This document shows, one piece after another, positions 34,708-46,600 of a stretch of 64,000 bases of DNA. Source of the DNA: Staphylotrichum longicolle (taxonomy: Eukaryota; Ascomycota; Sordariomycetes; Sordariales; Chaetomiaceae). The position numbers and the translations under genes are program-made. The notes beneath the pieces were generated by a model that made no database searches, was not told the origin of the DNA, and saw only the letters and a program-made list of their open reading frames with translations. The first letter of the stretch is position 1. Each line of letters opens with the position of its first letter. The stretch is taken from NCBI GenBank assembly GCA_019096155.1, contig JAHCVI010000001.1, positions 8,432,001 through 8,496,000 of the forward strand. Direction: 5' to 3'.

Positions 34708-35577
34708 CAGACAGACGATGCGGAGGGATCAGTTGCCGGAGTGTCCCTAGTAAGCGTAGCTAGGTACCTTTCTGAAGAGAAGAAGTTCAAGACTACAACG
34801 CGCCGTCTCCCGACTTTCGCGACCATCTTGTGTCGATCTGATGCCAAGAGTTCGAGAACTGGAGGAAGCACCTGTGGGTCGGACCCCTGGAGCCATGACG
34901 TTCAGCCTCGAAATGATGCGCGCCCTCGCCTGTCGGGAGCAGATCCGACACAGTGCGCGGCTGAAGCTTTGTCCAACCCACCATGTCCAATGGAACATCC
35001 ACGTTTTCCGTCGTGTTGTAACTGCAGCATTGACTAGGCAGTCTCAGCAGTCTGCATTGCCTCTGCATGTTTCATGCTGCTTCTTGGACCACGCCGTCAA
35101 TCCTACGTACCTAAGGTACGCAAAGCGGTTGGTCTGAGCTCCCGCACCAACACCCAGAGATGGAAGCGTTCACAGTAAGATTTCGTGGCTGAGTCTGGCC
35201 CAAATGCGACCCGCACAGGGAATCCCACCCGCACTCCAGCAGACCCCGGCAAGCTGACATGGAACTGCAGGAGTGCATGCAGCCCCTGGTCCCTTTTTTC
35301 TCCCATCTCTCATCCCCATTCCCAAACCAACACCTCCCAGCTATCCTAGGCTCGATCCCGAGCAGACCCAATACAATCAATACTACCTCCAATCGCCTTA
35401 CGGGATCAGCACCAAACTCGGCCGTAATGCCCCGGTAGCGCTTAGTGTCTGTTTCTACCATCTCCCGCCATTTCCGGGGACGCTTCAACGCTCCCGTCGC
35501 ATCCGCTCTCAGCCCGACCCGACACGACACGATACGACACACCCCCTACCTGACTCCGGGACAACCACTCCAGCGCG
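34708..35577. other. Intergenic
   Basis: CCCH-SMR 3' region and Tvp38-type gene promoter; no gene seen. Confidence 0.55.
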
Positions 35578-36918
35578 ATGCCTCGCCCTCTAGAAGATGA
35601 CTTCTTCGCCGACCCCTCGCCGGGGCGCACCACCTCCCCGCCCTCCATCCCAACCATAACCACCACCCGCCCCTCCCTCTCGCCCAACGATGACGACAAC
35701 AACGACGACATCAACAACCACCCCCCGGCCTGGACGCCGCGCCCGACCCCGCCCGGCGCCCGCCGCCTCTCCTCGCGCCGCTCCCTGCACGAACCCCCGG
35801 CCCGCCCGGCCAAGCCGGCCTCCGTCATCACCTCGGCCGTCACGACCCTCACCACCCTCGCCCAGCAGTCCCTCCGCCTGTACCTGGCGCTCACCCCGGC
35901 GCAGCGCGTCCTCGTCTGCCTCGCCGGCGGCGCGGTCCTGACGCTCGGCCTGCTCTTCCTCGTCTACTCGCACCGCATCTTCGCCGTGCTGGGGCCCTGG
36001 GCCGCCTCGTGGCGCGCCACGCCCGGCGGCTGGATCCCCATCTGGCTCGCCACCGTCGCGACGGGCTTCCCCCCCATCATCGGCTACTCGACGTGCGTGA
36101 CCGTCGCCGGGTTCGTGTACGGGTTCCCCCTGGGGTGGCCGATCGCCGCGAGCGCGACCGTGGTGGGCTCCACCGCGGCCTTCATGACGAGCCGCGGCAT
36201 CTTCTCGGGCTATGTGCACAGGCTGGTCGGCGGGGACAAGAGGTTCATTGCGCTGGGCCAGGTGCTGAGGCAGGATGGGATTCTGGTGCTGGTCATGATC
36301 AGGCTGTGTCCGCTGCCGTATAGCTTGAGTAATGGGTTTTTGGCGACGGTGGGGAGTATCAAGGCGAGGGGGTTTGCGCTGGCGACGGCCGCGGCGACGT
36401 AAGTGCTCCCCTCCTATATTTTCCACGACGCGATGAAGGATCATGTGTTTGAACTGACGGGAGAAACCAGGCCCAAGCTGCTCGTGCACGTCTTCATCGG
36501 CTCGCGGCTCGCGCTGCTCGCCGAGTCGGGCGACAAGATGTCCGGGTTCGACCGCGCCATCAACTACGTCAGCATGGCCGTCTTTGGCGTCGTGGGGTTT
36601 GGCGTCGGACTGCTCATCTACCGGCGGACCATGGCCCGCGCGGCCGAGCTGGCGCGCGAGGCGGAGCTCGAGGCGGGCGGCGCTCTGCTGGACGGCGGGG
36701 CGCTGGACGATGACCTGGAGCAGGGCGTGACGGGCAGCGATCTGGAGAACGGGCGGATGGTGGATCCCGACGAGCTCGACGCTGCTGCCCTCATGGACGA
36801 TGACGATATCTCGCTGTGGGACGCAGCTGGTGGGGATGGGTACAGGGATAGCTGGGACGACGACGGGACTGTGGGAGCGGGGAATAAAGGGACTGGACTG
36901 AATGGGCGTGGGAACTGA
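35578..36918 (+). CDS. TVP38/TMEM64-family Golgi membrane protein
   Basis: Exons 35578..36398 and 36471..36918 give 422 residues. The first 85 residues are Pro/Ser/Thr/Asp rich and disordered. Hydrophobic segments include VLVCLAGGAVLTLGLLFLVY, IPIWLATVATGFPPIIGY, CVTVAGFVYGFPLGWPIAA and VSMAVFGVVGFGVGLLIYR. The VTT (SNARE-associated) core shows FPPIIGYSTCVTVAGFVYG and RLCPLPYSLSNGFLATV, the conserved re-entrant motifs of this family. Relatives (yeast Tvp38, TMEM41/VMP1) sit in Golgi or ER membranes, where the family affects lipid distribution and vesicle traffic. The C-terminal 90 residues are acidic. The single intron falls after ALATAAAT within the VTT domain. Confidence 0.9.
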
Positions 36919-37215
36919 ACATAAATGGGGTGGAACACGGCGAGTTGTAACATATTCACCGACTGTCCGGGAAGGGTCAAGTCGGTTCGAGCATGCGGCG
37001 GCGTTTGGATGCGTTGGGTACTTGCACGGATAGAAGGTGTTGGGAGACGGATCATACAGTCCTTAAGAAGGCCATATATTCCCTCGAAATACATTTGCTG
37101 CACCCTTAAAAACATTCCGCATCTCGCACGCAATGCGGGCTCTCCTGTCCGCTACCAACGCCTTGCTGATGCCACTGAGACCCCCCACCAACGCCATGCT
37201 AAATCAAACCTCAAA

Positions 37216-38828
37216 TCAACGCCCCTGAAACTGCTTCATGAACTCGATGGCCTGCTCCATGGGATAGCCAATAAAGACAGGCCCGGAAATGTTGAACACG
37301 ACCTGTGGGCGCTCGCCTTTCTCTCCAGTCGGAGCAGCAATCTCGGGGAGATTGACAAAGGTTGGCTGGGTTGTGCTCAGCGGCGGTGCATCCCGCTTTG
37401 GCGTGGCGAGCGCCGGTTTGACGTGCGAACTCGGAACATGCTCGGGTTTGGCGGCTCCGGGAAACATTTTGGTGTGATCGAACGGGCATTTCCGCGCCGC
37501 TGGTTCTTCAGTCGCGGGAACAGCTTCCTCCACCGGTCGGGGCGGGGAAGGCTCGCGCTGTCGAAGACCTGCCTCCAAGGGCACCGATATTCCCCAGGGA
37601 CGGCTAGGTGACTCGCCTACTCGAACATCCCTCATGGGACGGTCAAAGCGGCCCTCGCGCTCCCCGTCTACGGGCTGTTCGCCTTCCACTTCCGGATCGC
37701 CGGCCACGACTGTCTGTGTCCAGTCTTCTACTCTCTTGCTCGAGACCCTGTCGGCATCCTTCTGTTCCTCTTTCGATGGTGGCATCATCGGACGGTGGAG
37801 GTGGCTTAGGTCCTCGACCATGTTCACAAGGCTACCGTACTTGGCATCGAGTTTTCTTATTTGTTCTTCGTTCTTCTGGTAGCGCCTGACGCAGACCTCA
37901 TGGCTTCGAGGGAGCGCGTGCTTGTGTGTCTCAACGTAGCGGGCAATCTCTTCCGGGGTGTGCTTGTCAAGGTAACGAATCGGACACTTGGAGGGAGCAG
38001 AAGCAGATGGATCGGCAGTATCGTTGAGCATGGCAGCGCAGATGGGATCAGAGGACTTGTGCGGAGTGTGGTCGCGTGCGGGAGCTGGGTCCTGAGAGGC
38101 GTCGACCCGCTCGGCGCTATCAGGAAGGCCGCCGTCTTGATTCGGCTTGGCCGAGAATGGGCAGGCCAGAACGCCTTTCCTGCCTTCGACGGTAAAGTCC
38201 TTCTCGAGGACGGTCGACACCGACGTCAATATATCCATGCCTGGCGAGGTTGAGACGTCTCTCCCCTCCCAATTGTTCCCGTCTTTCTCCGCAGCGACTC
38301 TGTCGGCCACGAGTTGTCGTGCGGCCTTGCGACCCTCCCTGATCAAGAGAGCAACTTGGTGCTGGTTGTTACCAGTCTGCCCGCGCCGTGGCAATGGCAC
38401 TGCTGAGGTCGCCGGCGCAGCAGAGTGTAGATCTGGTGGGAGCTGAAGTTTTGCTAGGGTCTCGGAGACTTCGGGAACGGCAGGCGCATACTTGTCGGCG
38501 AGGCATTGGTACTGGCAGCGCTTCAAGTCAGTTTTGCTGTTGGCTCAAAATCAAGAAGCAGAAACGCGTGATTCTGGGCATAAATCAGGCAATTGAAATT
38601 GTCTCCATTCGCTGTGCTTCCTTGGGAAGACAGCTCCAGATCTAGAGCTAAGAAATCATCACAAAAGCGGGTTTGCAAGGGCGGAAAGAAATAAATCCGA
38701 CATACCTGTTCATGTGCATAGCGTAGCTTGTGCTCCAGAATCGTCTTCCGGTCGATCAGCGACTGGACCTCATCCGACAGCGCGATGAAGGACTCGGTCA
38801 GAGTCTGGATGAGCTGGGCGTCGTTCAT
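37216..38828 (-). CDS. Conserved-looking fungal protein with repeated CP(F/I) motifs, unknown
   Basis: Exon complement(38706..38828) joins exon 37216..38520 in phase to give 475 residues. Residues 1-41 (MNDAQLIQTLTESFIALSDEV...) form an amphipathic helix. Three similar cysteine motifs follow, ACPFSAK, KCPIRYLDKHTPEEIARYVE and RKCPFDHTKMFPG. Between them is HKHALPRSHEVCVRRYQKNE, then a helical KLDAKYGSLVNMVEDL. The Cys/His spacing could build atypical zinc sites. The C-terminus ends in a compact FNISGPVFIGYPMEQAIEFM. I know of no function. The 185-base intron separates the helix from the body. It is divergent from the peptidase gene. Confidence 0.75.
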
Positions 38829-39594
38829 GTCACATGGGTGCGACCGGGCTGCATTTGTAAGCTCAGGTTGCATGAGAAGCAGGAACTTCAGAGCTGGTGG
38901 CTGCAAAGCTTTTTCCGGTTTTTGGGCAGGCACGATAACTCCACCCTGCAGGCAGGCACCACGTTTGACCGGTTCCGGCAAGTCGGCCCCGTCCGGGGGC
39001 CCACTCCGAAGCCTCGGCCCCTTCCCCGCCGTTTGTGTACGAAGTAGTTCAGTTCCCTTCATGGTTTGATGCAAGATGGTCCCCTGTTGTACTCCGTATA
39101 CGGAACTGGAAGGACTCATTTCAAGCGGTAAATCTGACATTGCTGTCGGAATATCTGGATTGTGGTTCCTGTCCGGCGTTTCTTGATCAACCGGCATTTG
39201 GTGTCGATGCTATTCATCATGACAGGCGCTGCATAATGCGCTGGGTCCAGAACACACTGTGGGGGGGTCGCTGCGCTGACACCCTGCAGTTGCCCCGCGC
39301 TGAGTGTTTCAACATACTGCGGACGAAGTCCACAGTAAGACGTCAAGTGCTGCGCTGGGTTCATCACAGCAAAGCTCCTAAGCTGTCCTCCACTTGAGCT
39401 GCATGTTTTTGGAGGCCAAGAGTTCAAGAGGTATCCATTTTGAACCTTCTCTTGGTCGGTTGAGCCGATACATTCCGAGTTGTTGTTTTGGAAACCGAAA
39501 GTCTCGAAAGTTGACGACGTCTGCCGAGTGTGCTAGCAAGATAACCAACAGTGCAACTGTCACTCACAGTAATTATCCCATCGATAAACGCACA
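38829..39594. other. Intergenic: divergent upstream region
   Basis: The frame of the 475-residue gene stays open upstream to 39197, but those residues look like leader. No other gene seen. Confidence 0.5.
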
Positions 39595-41080
39595 ATGGCT
39601 GCTATCCAAGCTGCCCGGCTGATCAGCCGCAAGGCTCATGTACTCCCTGGTAGGATCCATATGCTCAGACAGACGTGGGCACACATCGATTGACACCGAA
39701 CTAGGCCAGTTGCACATCACTGAGCTCTTCTTTGAGGTGCCCAAGAATCACGCCCGGCCCGAAGCTGGCACACTGAGGCTCTTCGGCCGCAGTGTTAGGA
39801 AGAATGAACGACCCATTGTGCCCTTGTCTGCCTCGGAGCTCGCGAGCAAGGAAAAGCTGCCCTACCTCGTCTTCCTTGCGGGCGGGCCAGGCTTCGGCAA
39901 CCGCGAGCCCCAGAACCACGCCTTGACGCACACTGCCCTCAACCGTGGCTACCAGGTCTTGTTTCTGGACTACCGCGGTACCGGGCACAGCACGCCCATC
40001 AACACCGAGTCAGTGCTTGCACAAGGCGGCGCCCAGGAACAGGCCGACTACCTGAAGCTATTTCGGGCCAACAGCATTGTGTGCGATCTGGAAGCTGTGC
40101 GGTTGTGTCTGACAAAAGATTATGACGACGAAAAGAAACCCTGGTCTGTCTGCGGACAGTCATTTGGCGGCTTCGTCAGCCTGACATACTTATCCAAGTA
40201 CCCGCAGGGTCTCCGAGAAGCTTTCCTCACCGGCGGACTCGCTCCCGTCAAGCGCACCGCCGATGAGGTCTACATTGCCACTTACAGGAAGCTTGTCGAG
40301 CGAAACAATGCCTACTACAGGAAGTATCCCGAGGACGTCGCCACCGTTCGCCGCCTCGCCGAGTTTATCCAAGGTGCAGAAGGCAGCGCTATCCCCCTCC
40401 CCTCGGGCGGCAAACTCACCGTCCCGCTCTTCTTGACGCTCGGCCTCGCCTTTGGCGCCCACGGCGGTATCGACGACGTGCACTCCCTCGTTCTCCGCCT
40501 CGCCACCGATCTCGACCAGTTCAACACCTTCACGCGTACCGCCCTCGCCGCGTTCGAGGCCCAGATCCCCTTCGACAACCACCCCATCTACGCCATCCTG
40601 CACGAAGCCATCTATAACACGAAACAAAAAGGGGCGCCCGCCTCCAACTGGGCCGCCTACCGCGTCGGCCAGGCGCAGCAGCCCTTCTCCTGGCTGTCGG
40701 ACCCGCGGGCCTTCCTGCAGTCCACCCCGGCGTCGGAACCGCTGCACTTTTCCGGCGAGATGGTGTACCCGTTCCACTTCTCCGACGCCGGCCCGGAGCT
40801 GGCGCGCATGCGGGAGGCGGCCGAGATAGTGGCCGCGACGGAGGAGTGGGATGAGGATCTGTACGACGAGGAGCAGCTGCGGCGCAACGAGGTGCCCGTG
40901 TACGCGGTCAGTTATGTGGACGACATGTATGTCGACTTTGAGCTCGCGCGGGAGACGGCCGCGCTGGTGAAGGGGATCAAGGTTAGGGAGACGAACGAGT
41001 GGTATCATGACGCGGCGAGGTCGAAAGCGGATGATGTGTACGCGACATTGTTCAAGCTGAGGGATGACGAAATTGACTGA
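39595..41080 (+). CDS. Proline iminopeptidase (S33 alpha/beta hydrolase)
   Basis: A 55-base first exon (39595..39649) splices over a 55-base intron to 39705..41080, giving 476 residues. The oxyanion motif GGPGFG is at 78-83, the DYRGTGHS turn near 107, the nucleophile in CGQSFGG (Ser171), and late Asp and His in VSYVDDMYVD and NEWYHDAAR. This order fits the proline iminopeptidase family, which removes N-terminal proline from peptides, probably in the cytosol as there is no signal peptide. The lid region (about 240-330) is longer than in bacterial enzymes. It is divergent from the 475-residue unknown and convergent with the BTB gene. Confidence 0.92.
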
Positions 41081-41823
41081 ACGGCTTCGGGGTAGAAGAC
41101 CGGAGTTTACTTGTGGATGGATCAACTGATTTGATTATGTATTCTCTGGCAAGGTGTTTTGAATGGTTTGTTCATGTCCACAAATCAGATAGTCGGGGGT
41201 ATATAAGGTCCAGTGTTCTGGGCAGTTCCCAACACATATACCAGCTCGGCACGCAGAACCTCTCTGTGGTGTAATGGTATTGAGCAGTGAGCCTACTCTG
41301 TCCTCCCCAGTAGTGTAAACCAGAACCAATTGGCCTTGGACGGGGCACTGCTCATTTTTTTCGAGGCTTGCGGTTCGATTCTGCAACGACGCGGTGTAGT
41401 GTTTTTTCCTTCCCTTCCCGCCCGCCCCTTCCGCTTAACCCAAAGAATGGAACCAATTCCCTTCCGAATAGAATAACTGAAATGATCATACTTACTGTCC
41501 CAGAATCCAAAGTTTTGTAGTTCTATTCCAACACTGCTCAGAAATGTGCACCCTCATCAGTATCACTTCTCCTTTCGGTCAACATCATGTCAAGATTCAT
41601 AACATCATGACTCGAGATAAATCGGATGCAGAGCGTCTGAATCAGCATCATCTGCATAAAAAGCAAGACTTCCCCCAAAACGCCGTGGTATTCGTAATCT
41701 GCCTACCCCCTAAAAACCGAGTGAACACACCGCAACGCAAAAACTCCATCGCTAAAACGCCAGTCCGTCGTCCCATCCACCATAGACCCCGTTGCTCACC
41801 AAACCAGCCCAACCCGCTAAACC
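41081..41823. other. Intergenic with tRNA-like pol III signals
   Basis: Convergent 3' ends. At 41260-41407 there is an A-box-like TGGTGTAATGG (41267-41277), a well-formed T arm (stem 41369-41373 with 41381-41385, loop TTCGATT) and a run of six T (41402-41407), but no matching acceptor stem. See findings. Confidence 0.45.
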
Positions 41824-43604
41824 TCAGAATGGCCTCCTCCCCGGGCCAAAGTGCGCAGGCCACCCGTGATACACTCCCACACCCCTCCCATAATCGAACT
41901 GCGGTCCCCCAGGCGGGCCGCCCCCGTTTCCACCACCGCCGCTCCCATACACGTACCACGGCCTGACCATGCTCGGCAGCGCCCGCCCATTCACGTCGTC
42001 CTCCCTGCGCGCGGCCATCTCCCTCAGCAGCAGCGGCGCGATCTCCGGGTTGCCCATCAGGAACTCGTTGGTCTCGCGCTCGGCGCGGCGCCACGGCTGC
42101 AGGAACCCGACGCGGGGCAAGATCATCTTGAGCAAGGGGTCGGACTCGGGCAGGCCGTCGTACAGCTTGCGGCAGAGGAAGAGGACGTCGACGACGGCGG
42201 CGTCGGAGCCGGCCGTCTCGAGCATGTCGACGGCGGCGCGCGCAATGTCCTTCTTGAAGCCCTCGAGCAGGAACTTGTTGGCGAGGATGTACACGTCGAT
42301 GTTGAGCTCGTACGCGAGGAGCCACGTGCGCAGGTCCTCGCCCGAGATGCGCCCGCCATTGGGGTCCGCCGGCCAGGTCCCGGCTGCTGCTCCTCCGGTC
42401 GCGGCTCCGGGGGGGAGAGGCGGGGTGAGGGGTCCGGGGGGCGGAGGGATGCCTGCGACGTGGCCGTGGCGGCGGCGAGGGGGCCGGCGGGGTTGGCGTT
42501 CGGGTCGACCGAAGGGGTCGCGGTCGCCGGGGTAAACTCCCTGGTGGTAGTGCGGGAGGTGAGGCGGGGGGTTGCGCGGGGCGCGGCAGGACCAACAGGG
42601 AGGACCCGGGGCGATGGTGCACTGCGGGCAGGTGCAGTTGGGACGGTGCAGGCCAGGATGTTTCTGGCGCATGCGCTCCCAGCGGCGGTCTTCGCGGCGG
42701 CGACGGCGATCGCGTCGGCGGCGGGAGCGGGCGCTTATGTCGGAATCGAGGGAGGAGGCCGAGTCCGAGTCCGAGTCGGCTGGCGTGTCTGCGGCAGCAG
42801 GGCCCTTGCCTTTGTCTTGGTCGGGAACTGGTGAGGGCCAGGTCAACGGATTTTGCCCGTAGGGCTGAACGGGAGATTGGGACGAAGCTTACCAAGGACA
42901 GAAGCTGCGGGCTTGATGGGCTCATATTTTCCCTCGTAGAGGTAAGCAACCAGAAAGTGAAAGATGGCAGGGTCCTCCTCTGGGAGGTCGATAGACTGCG
43001 TGTCCGACTCCCTGAATTCGCCGCAGAGAGCCCTCTCGAAGTACTCGGACTTGAGGAGGATATGTTTGTGCACCTGTGATTGTGGTTAGCTAAACAATAT
43101 ATGGAAGAGAGGCAGATAAGTTGATGGTGCGCATACGTAGAAGGTCTCGTGGTAAGGGGGTACACCCACACGCAGTGGAATGACGGGAGAGTTGTATCGT
43201 CTACATCCACGGGTTAGCAGCCGGGTGGTTTCAAACAGAGCAGGCCCCTCAGGGCCAGCAAATGATAGTGCGGCAGAGCGGCGATCTCTGCCGTCCGGAC
43301 GCACCGGAGGACGCTCCGGGAGTGGGGCCGATGCAGAGGGGGAAGCGACTCACCCGTCAACTGTCGACAGCCAGAGATCCTCTTTGGGATCGAGGACATC
43401 TTTGCGCCCCCCAGTCTCGGGTAGCGAGTCCAGCACGACGATGTCGGGAACACTCGTGGACGGCTCCCTCATGACATCGGCAAGCGTGCGAGACGTGCTG
43501 GAGCTACCCTCGGCCCCCCGACCCCTCCCGCTGCCACTGTGGCTGGAGCTCCCATTGCGGCCGTCGGCGACAGCGCCCGAGCCGGCGCCAGGTTCCGTAT
43601 CCAT
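41824..43604 (-). CDS. BTB/POZ-domain protein
   Basis: Exons complement(41824..42827, 42893..43073, 43137..43200, 43354..43604) match in phase and give 499 residues from MDTEPGAG. A Ser/Gly-rich head is followed by a BTB fold: IVVLDSLP, VGVPPYHETFYVHKHILLKS, SEYFERALCGEF, and ESDTQSIDLPEEDPAIFHFL with VAYLYEGKYEP. A long insert (about 165-300) rich in Arg, Pro and Ser, with CTCPQC and PPCWSC pairs, splits the BTB domain from its helical C-terminal part: LRTWLLAYELNIDVYILANK, FLLEGFKKDIARAAVDML and LFLCRKLYDGLPESDP. It may be a CUL3 adaptor or a scaffold; this is inference. The tail is Gly rich. Confidence 0.85.
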
Positions 43605-46600
43605 TGCCCTTGCAGAGGGTCTGAAGCGAACCGTTATGCGAGTGCTATGCGAGGCGATGTGCAACTTGGAGTTTTATGGAATTTATTTGGGTCGCGGAGG
43701 GTATCGGCAATGCGGTGAAGGTGCGAAAAAAAAGAGAACCATGAAAACGGCAGAGTATTGCCGGGAGTGACACTTGAGGCAGGCAGCGGATGAGGGCAAA
43801 CGACTCCAAGGCTGGCCCGGGTTCAAACGTCGCAAGGCGCCAAAGCAGACCCGGGTCCCGGTCGGCAGGATTGGCCTGTGTAGAATTCCAGCACACACGA
43901 GGCAGCCAGAGGCAACGGCAACACGAAGATCTGCGCGCTGCAAGAGTAAGAGGGAAGGCGTTGCGTTGCAAGCCACGGGGCGACAAAAAGCGGTGCACTT
44001 GGAGGGTTGCCCTCTGTCGGCTTCACCGGTTTGGCTCTCGAGTGGTGGGTATGCAGTGCGCTTGTGAGACGCTTGCGCGAACCTGTCAAGGCGGACGGAG
44101 TGTGGTCTCGACCTCCTACGGGGCGGGTAAATGGCCACCTAGGCAGAGAAGGATGGAGGGACGAGGCAGGAGGCAATGGTTGGCTGAGCGAGTTGGTTAC
44201 TGGTAGGCACGCCGATGACCTGACGAACAATCCTGGGCTGAGGAAGTGAGGTGGCAGCCTGGCGAAAAGGACGAGGCTGTTTTGCCGAGCCAGGGTAGAC
44301 AAGAGCCGCCAGGATTGCGTACCAAGCAGTTAGAGCCCATCCAACAAACAAATCCGCAGCGAAACAGGCAGAAGGCCAAAAAACGAGAGCGAGAGGAAAC
44401 TGCTGCATGCTGTGCCAGGGGCACGCGCGAGCCGACATGTGTTGTGCTGCGCTGCTCGGTTGCTGCACAGCTGCAACTGCATCGCGCATCTCAACATGCA
44501 GCCGCCTTGCATGGGATTAAATCACTGAATGCGTCTGTGCCTCCACAGAGCATTGCCAAAACTGTGAATCGGGAACCCCAATTGACCGCATTTCTACCTG
44601 GTATGGCCAGAAGAGGGAAACATCGAGGCAGCTGGCTTCTTGCTGGACATGTCACGTTCGAACCGCCTCAATGTGTGCCTGCCGTGACGGTTGGTTCAGA
44701 GCTCAGAGGAGGTCAAATTCCCAGCCGTTTGGGAAAAGCGCCCGAGCTAAGCAGGGGAGGCGATCCACTTTTGCGTGGGGCGAGCGGCGGTGGTTCCAGC
44801 CCATGCTTTCGCTTCAGATTGGAAGTCCCTTGAGATCGGGCAGCTCCCATTTCAATTGAAGCCCCACCTTTTTACAGTCTGGCAGTGACTTCCATGGGGC
44901 AGCTTTTTCACAGCCGCCGGAAACGACACCATGTCACCCACCGAGAGATCCAAGCTCCGACTCATCCCAGATTGACCAGTTTTCAATCCAAACGAATCGT
45001 GCCCTGAAGCCCAAAGAATAGCGGACTACTTGGGTGGCTTGCCGCCATCAGTTGAGAGTCAACACAGAATCAGCCGATCTGAAACATGGTGGGCGGGACG
45101 GGGTTTTTGGTCGACTGCAAGCGGGCGACGAGGCTCGTGGGCGTGGCGAACAACTCGGGGTGCCAAGGCTCCAACATCAACCCCCGAATGATGCCCTGGA
45201 CCACGGCCTCAACACCAGGCTGGCCGTCATGATTTGGTTGGAAGCATCTCAGAACAAATTGTCGTCTAGTTCGAGCTCGACTTGCTCATGGAAGCTAACC
45301 ACGCAGAACAGCGTGTGCAGACTGGCCTCCACTGTTTCCGGGACGATGGAGTTTGGGACGGTGGCAGTGGTCGGCAGCACAGACTGTGCTCCAGGTGATA
45401 TGAAATAAACCTTGTGGTAAGCCTCACTCTTGAGGGTTCCCGAGCTGGAGGTGAGAACCTGAGAGGTAGGGGCTGTGATCCAGATTCCATGGCATGGACT
45501 TGGAAATGATGATTCTTTCAAGAGGCGGCCAGATGTCACTCGAGCATTCTCCACCGCAATGGCCCCGCTGCTCTCTGTTTTGCACGTCTCATGACAAAAC
45601 TCGCACCCGGGCCTCCACACGATTTGGGATGGTCGATCTCTGGGAGCTCCAGGACGAGACCGATGACGTCCGGTTCCAGGGCCGACGATTTTCGTCACAG
45701 TCTTGTCGCCCCAAGACTACACATCTCGGGTCTGGTGTCAAGTAAGGTGGATTGGGTGTCTCCATCATTGATCTTTCATTCATTCGTTTCGCTTTATGGT
45801 ACAAGTAACGCCCTGGAACCGTCTGGGGTTCGCGTCTGGACCCAAGGTCCCAAGGCCCCAAGACGGCAGGCTCCGACCCCAAAGCCAAATGCCAAGCACG
45901 GTGCTCATCACCCACCCGCCGCCACATCTAACCTTTTAAGCCCAGTGCGCAAATAGTCATGATTCGCACTGAGCATACCGAAGCAACCTCATCCCTTCCA
46001 GCACACTCATCTCATCTGGCCCTGTCATGGTCGCGAGACCCGGCAATGCCAGCCCACCACGACCCCGTTTCATCCGCGCAATGCGCCGCAATCTTGGGAA
46101 ACGCTCACCGCTCGCACCATCTCCCTCTGCGTATTCTTCTGCCGTCTTCTCCCACCCAAGCACGCATCAGACACAGGAAAATGAAGGTGCGTGGGCGGGT
46201 TGGAAGCTGGGTGACAGCTGTTGGGGTGACGCCGCCGGCAGCCTGCTGTGCGCCGTTCCGGTATGCACGGAACACGTTTGGGTCAGATGGATCATGGATG
46301 GATGGATTCTCGTCCGTGGGTTGATGGGAGCAACCGGTGGGTTGAAGAGCCACGCTTCTCACTCCAATGCACCTCTGCCAAGCCCCCCATGCCGTGCATT
46401 CTCCCAGTTCGTCCTCTTGAAACTCATCAAGAAGTGTTTCTGGCACGGCAGTCTTTGCAACAGGATCGTGCCCGTCTATCACTCAAGCCCCAACGGCCAC
46501 GACGAGATTACACGACAAATTGTGGAGCGGAGTCGGTCGGGAGGAATCAATAACCCTGGAAGAGCAAATATCGCCTTCGAGTTCTCAGAAGCCCGTGTTC

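Noticed and set aside
38829..39197. Extension of the 475-residue gene to an upstream ATG
   Set aside because: The added residues lack character of the family, and MNDAQLIQTL looks like a natural start.
40190..41125. 311-codon minus-strand frame
   Set aside because: Antisense to proline iminopeptidase; no motif of its own.
41851..42834. 327-codon plus-strand frame
   Set aside because: Antisense to the BTB gene last exon; composition only reflects reverse codon bias.
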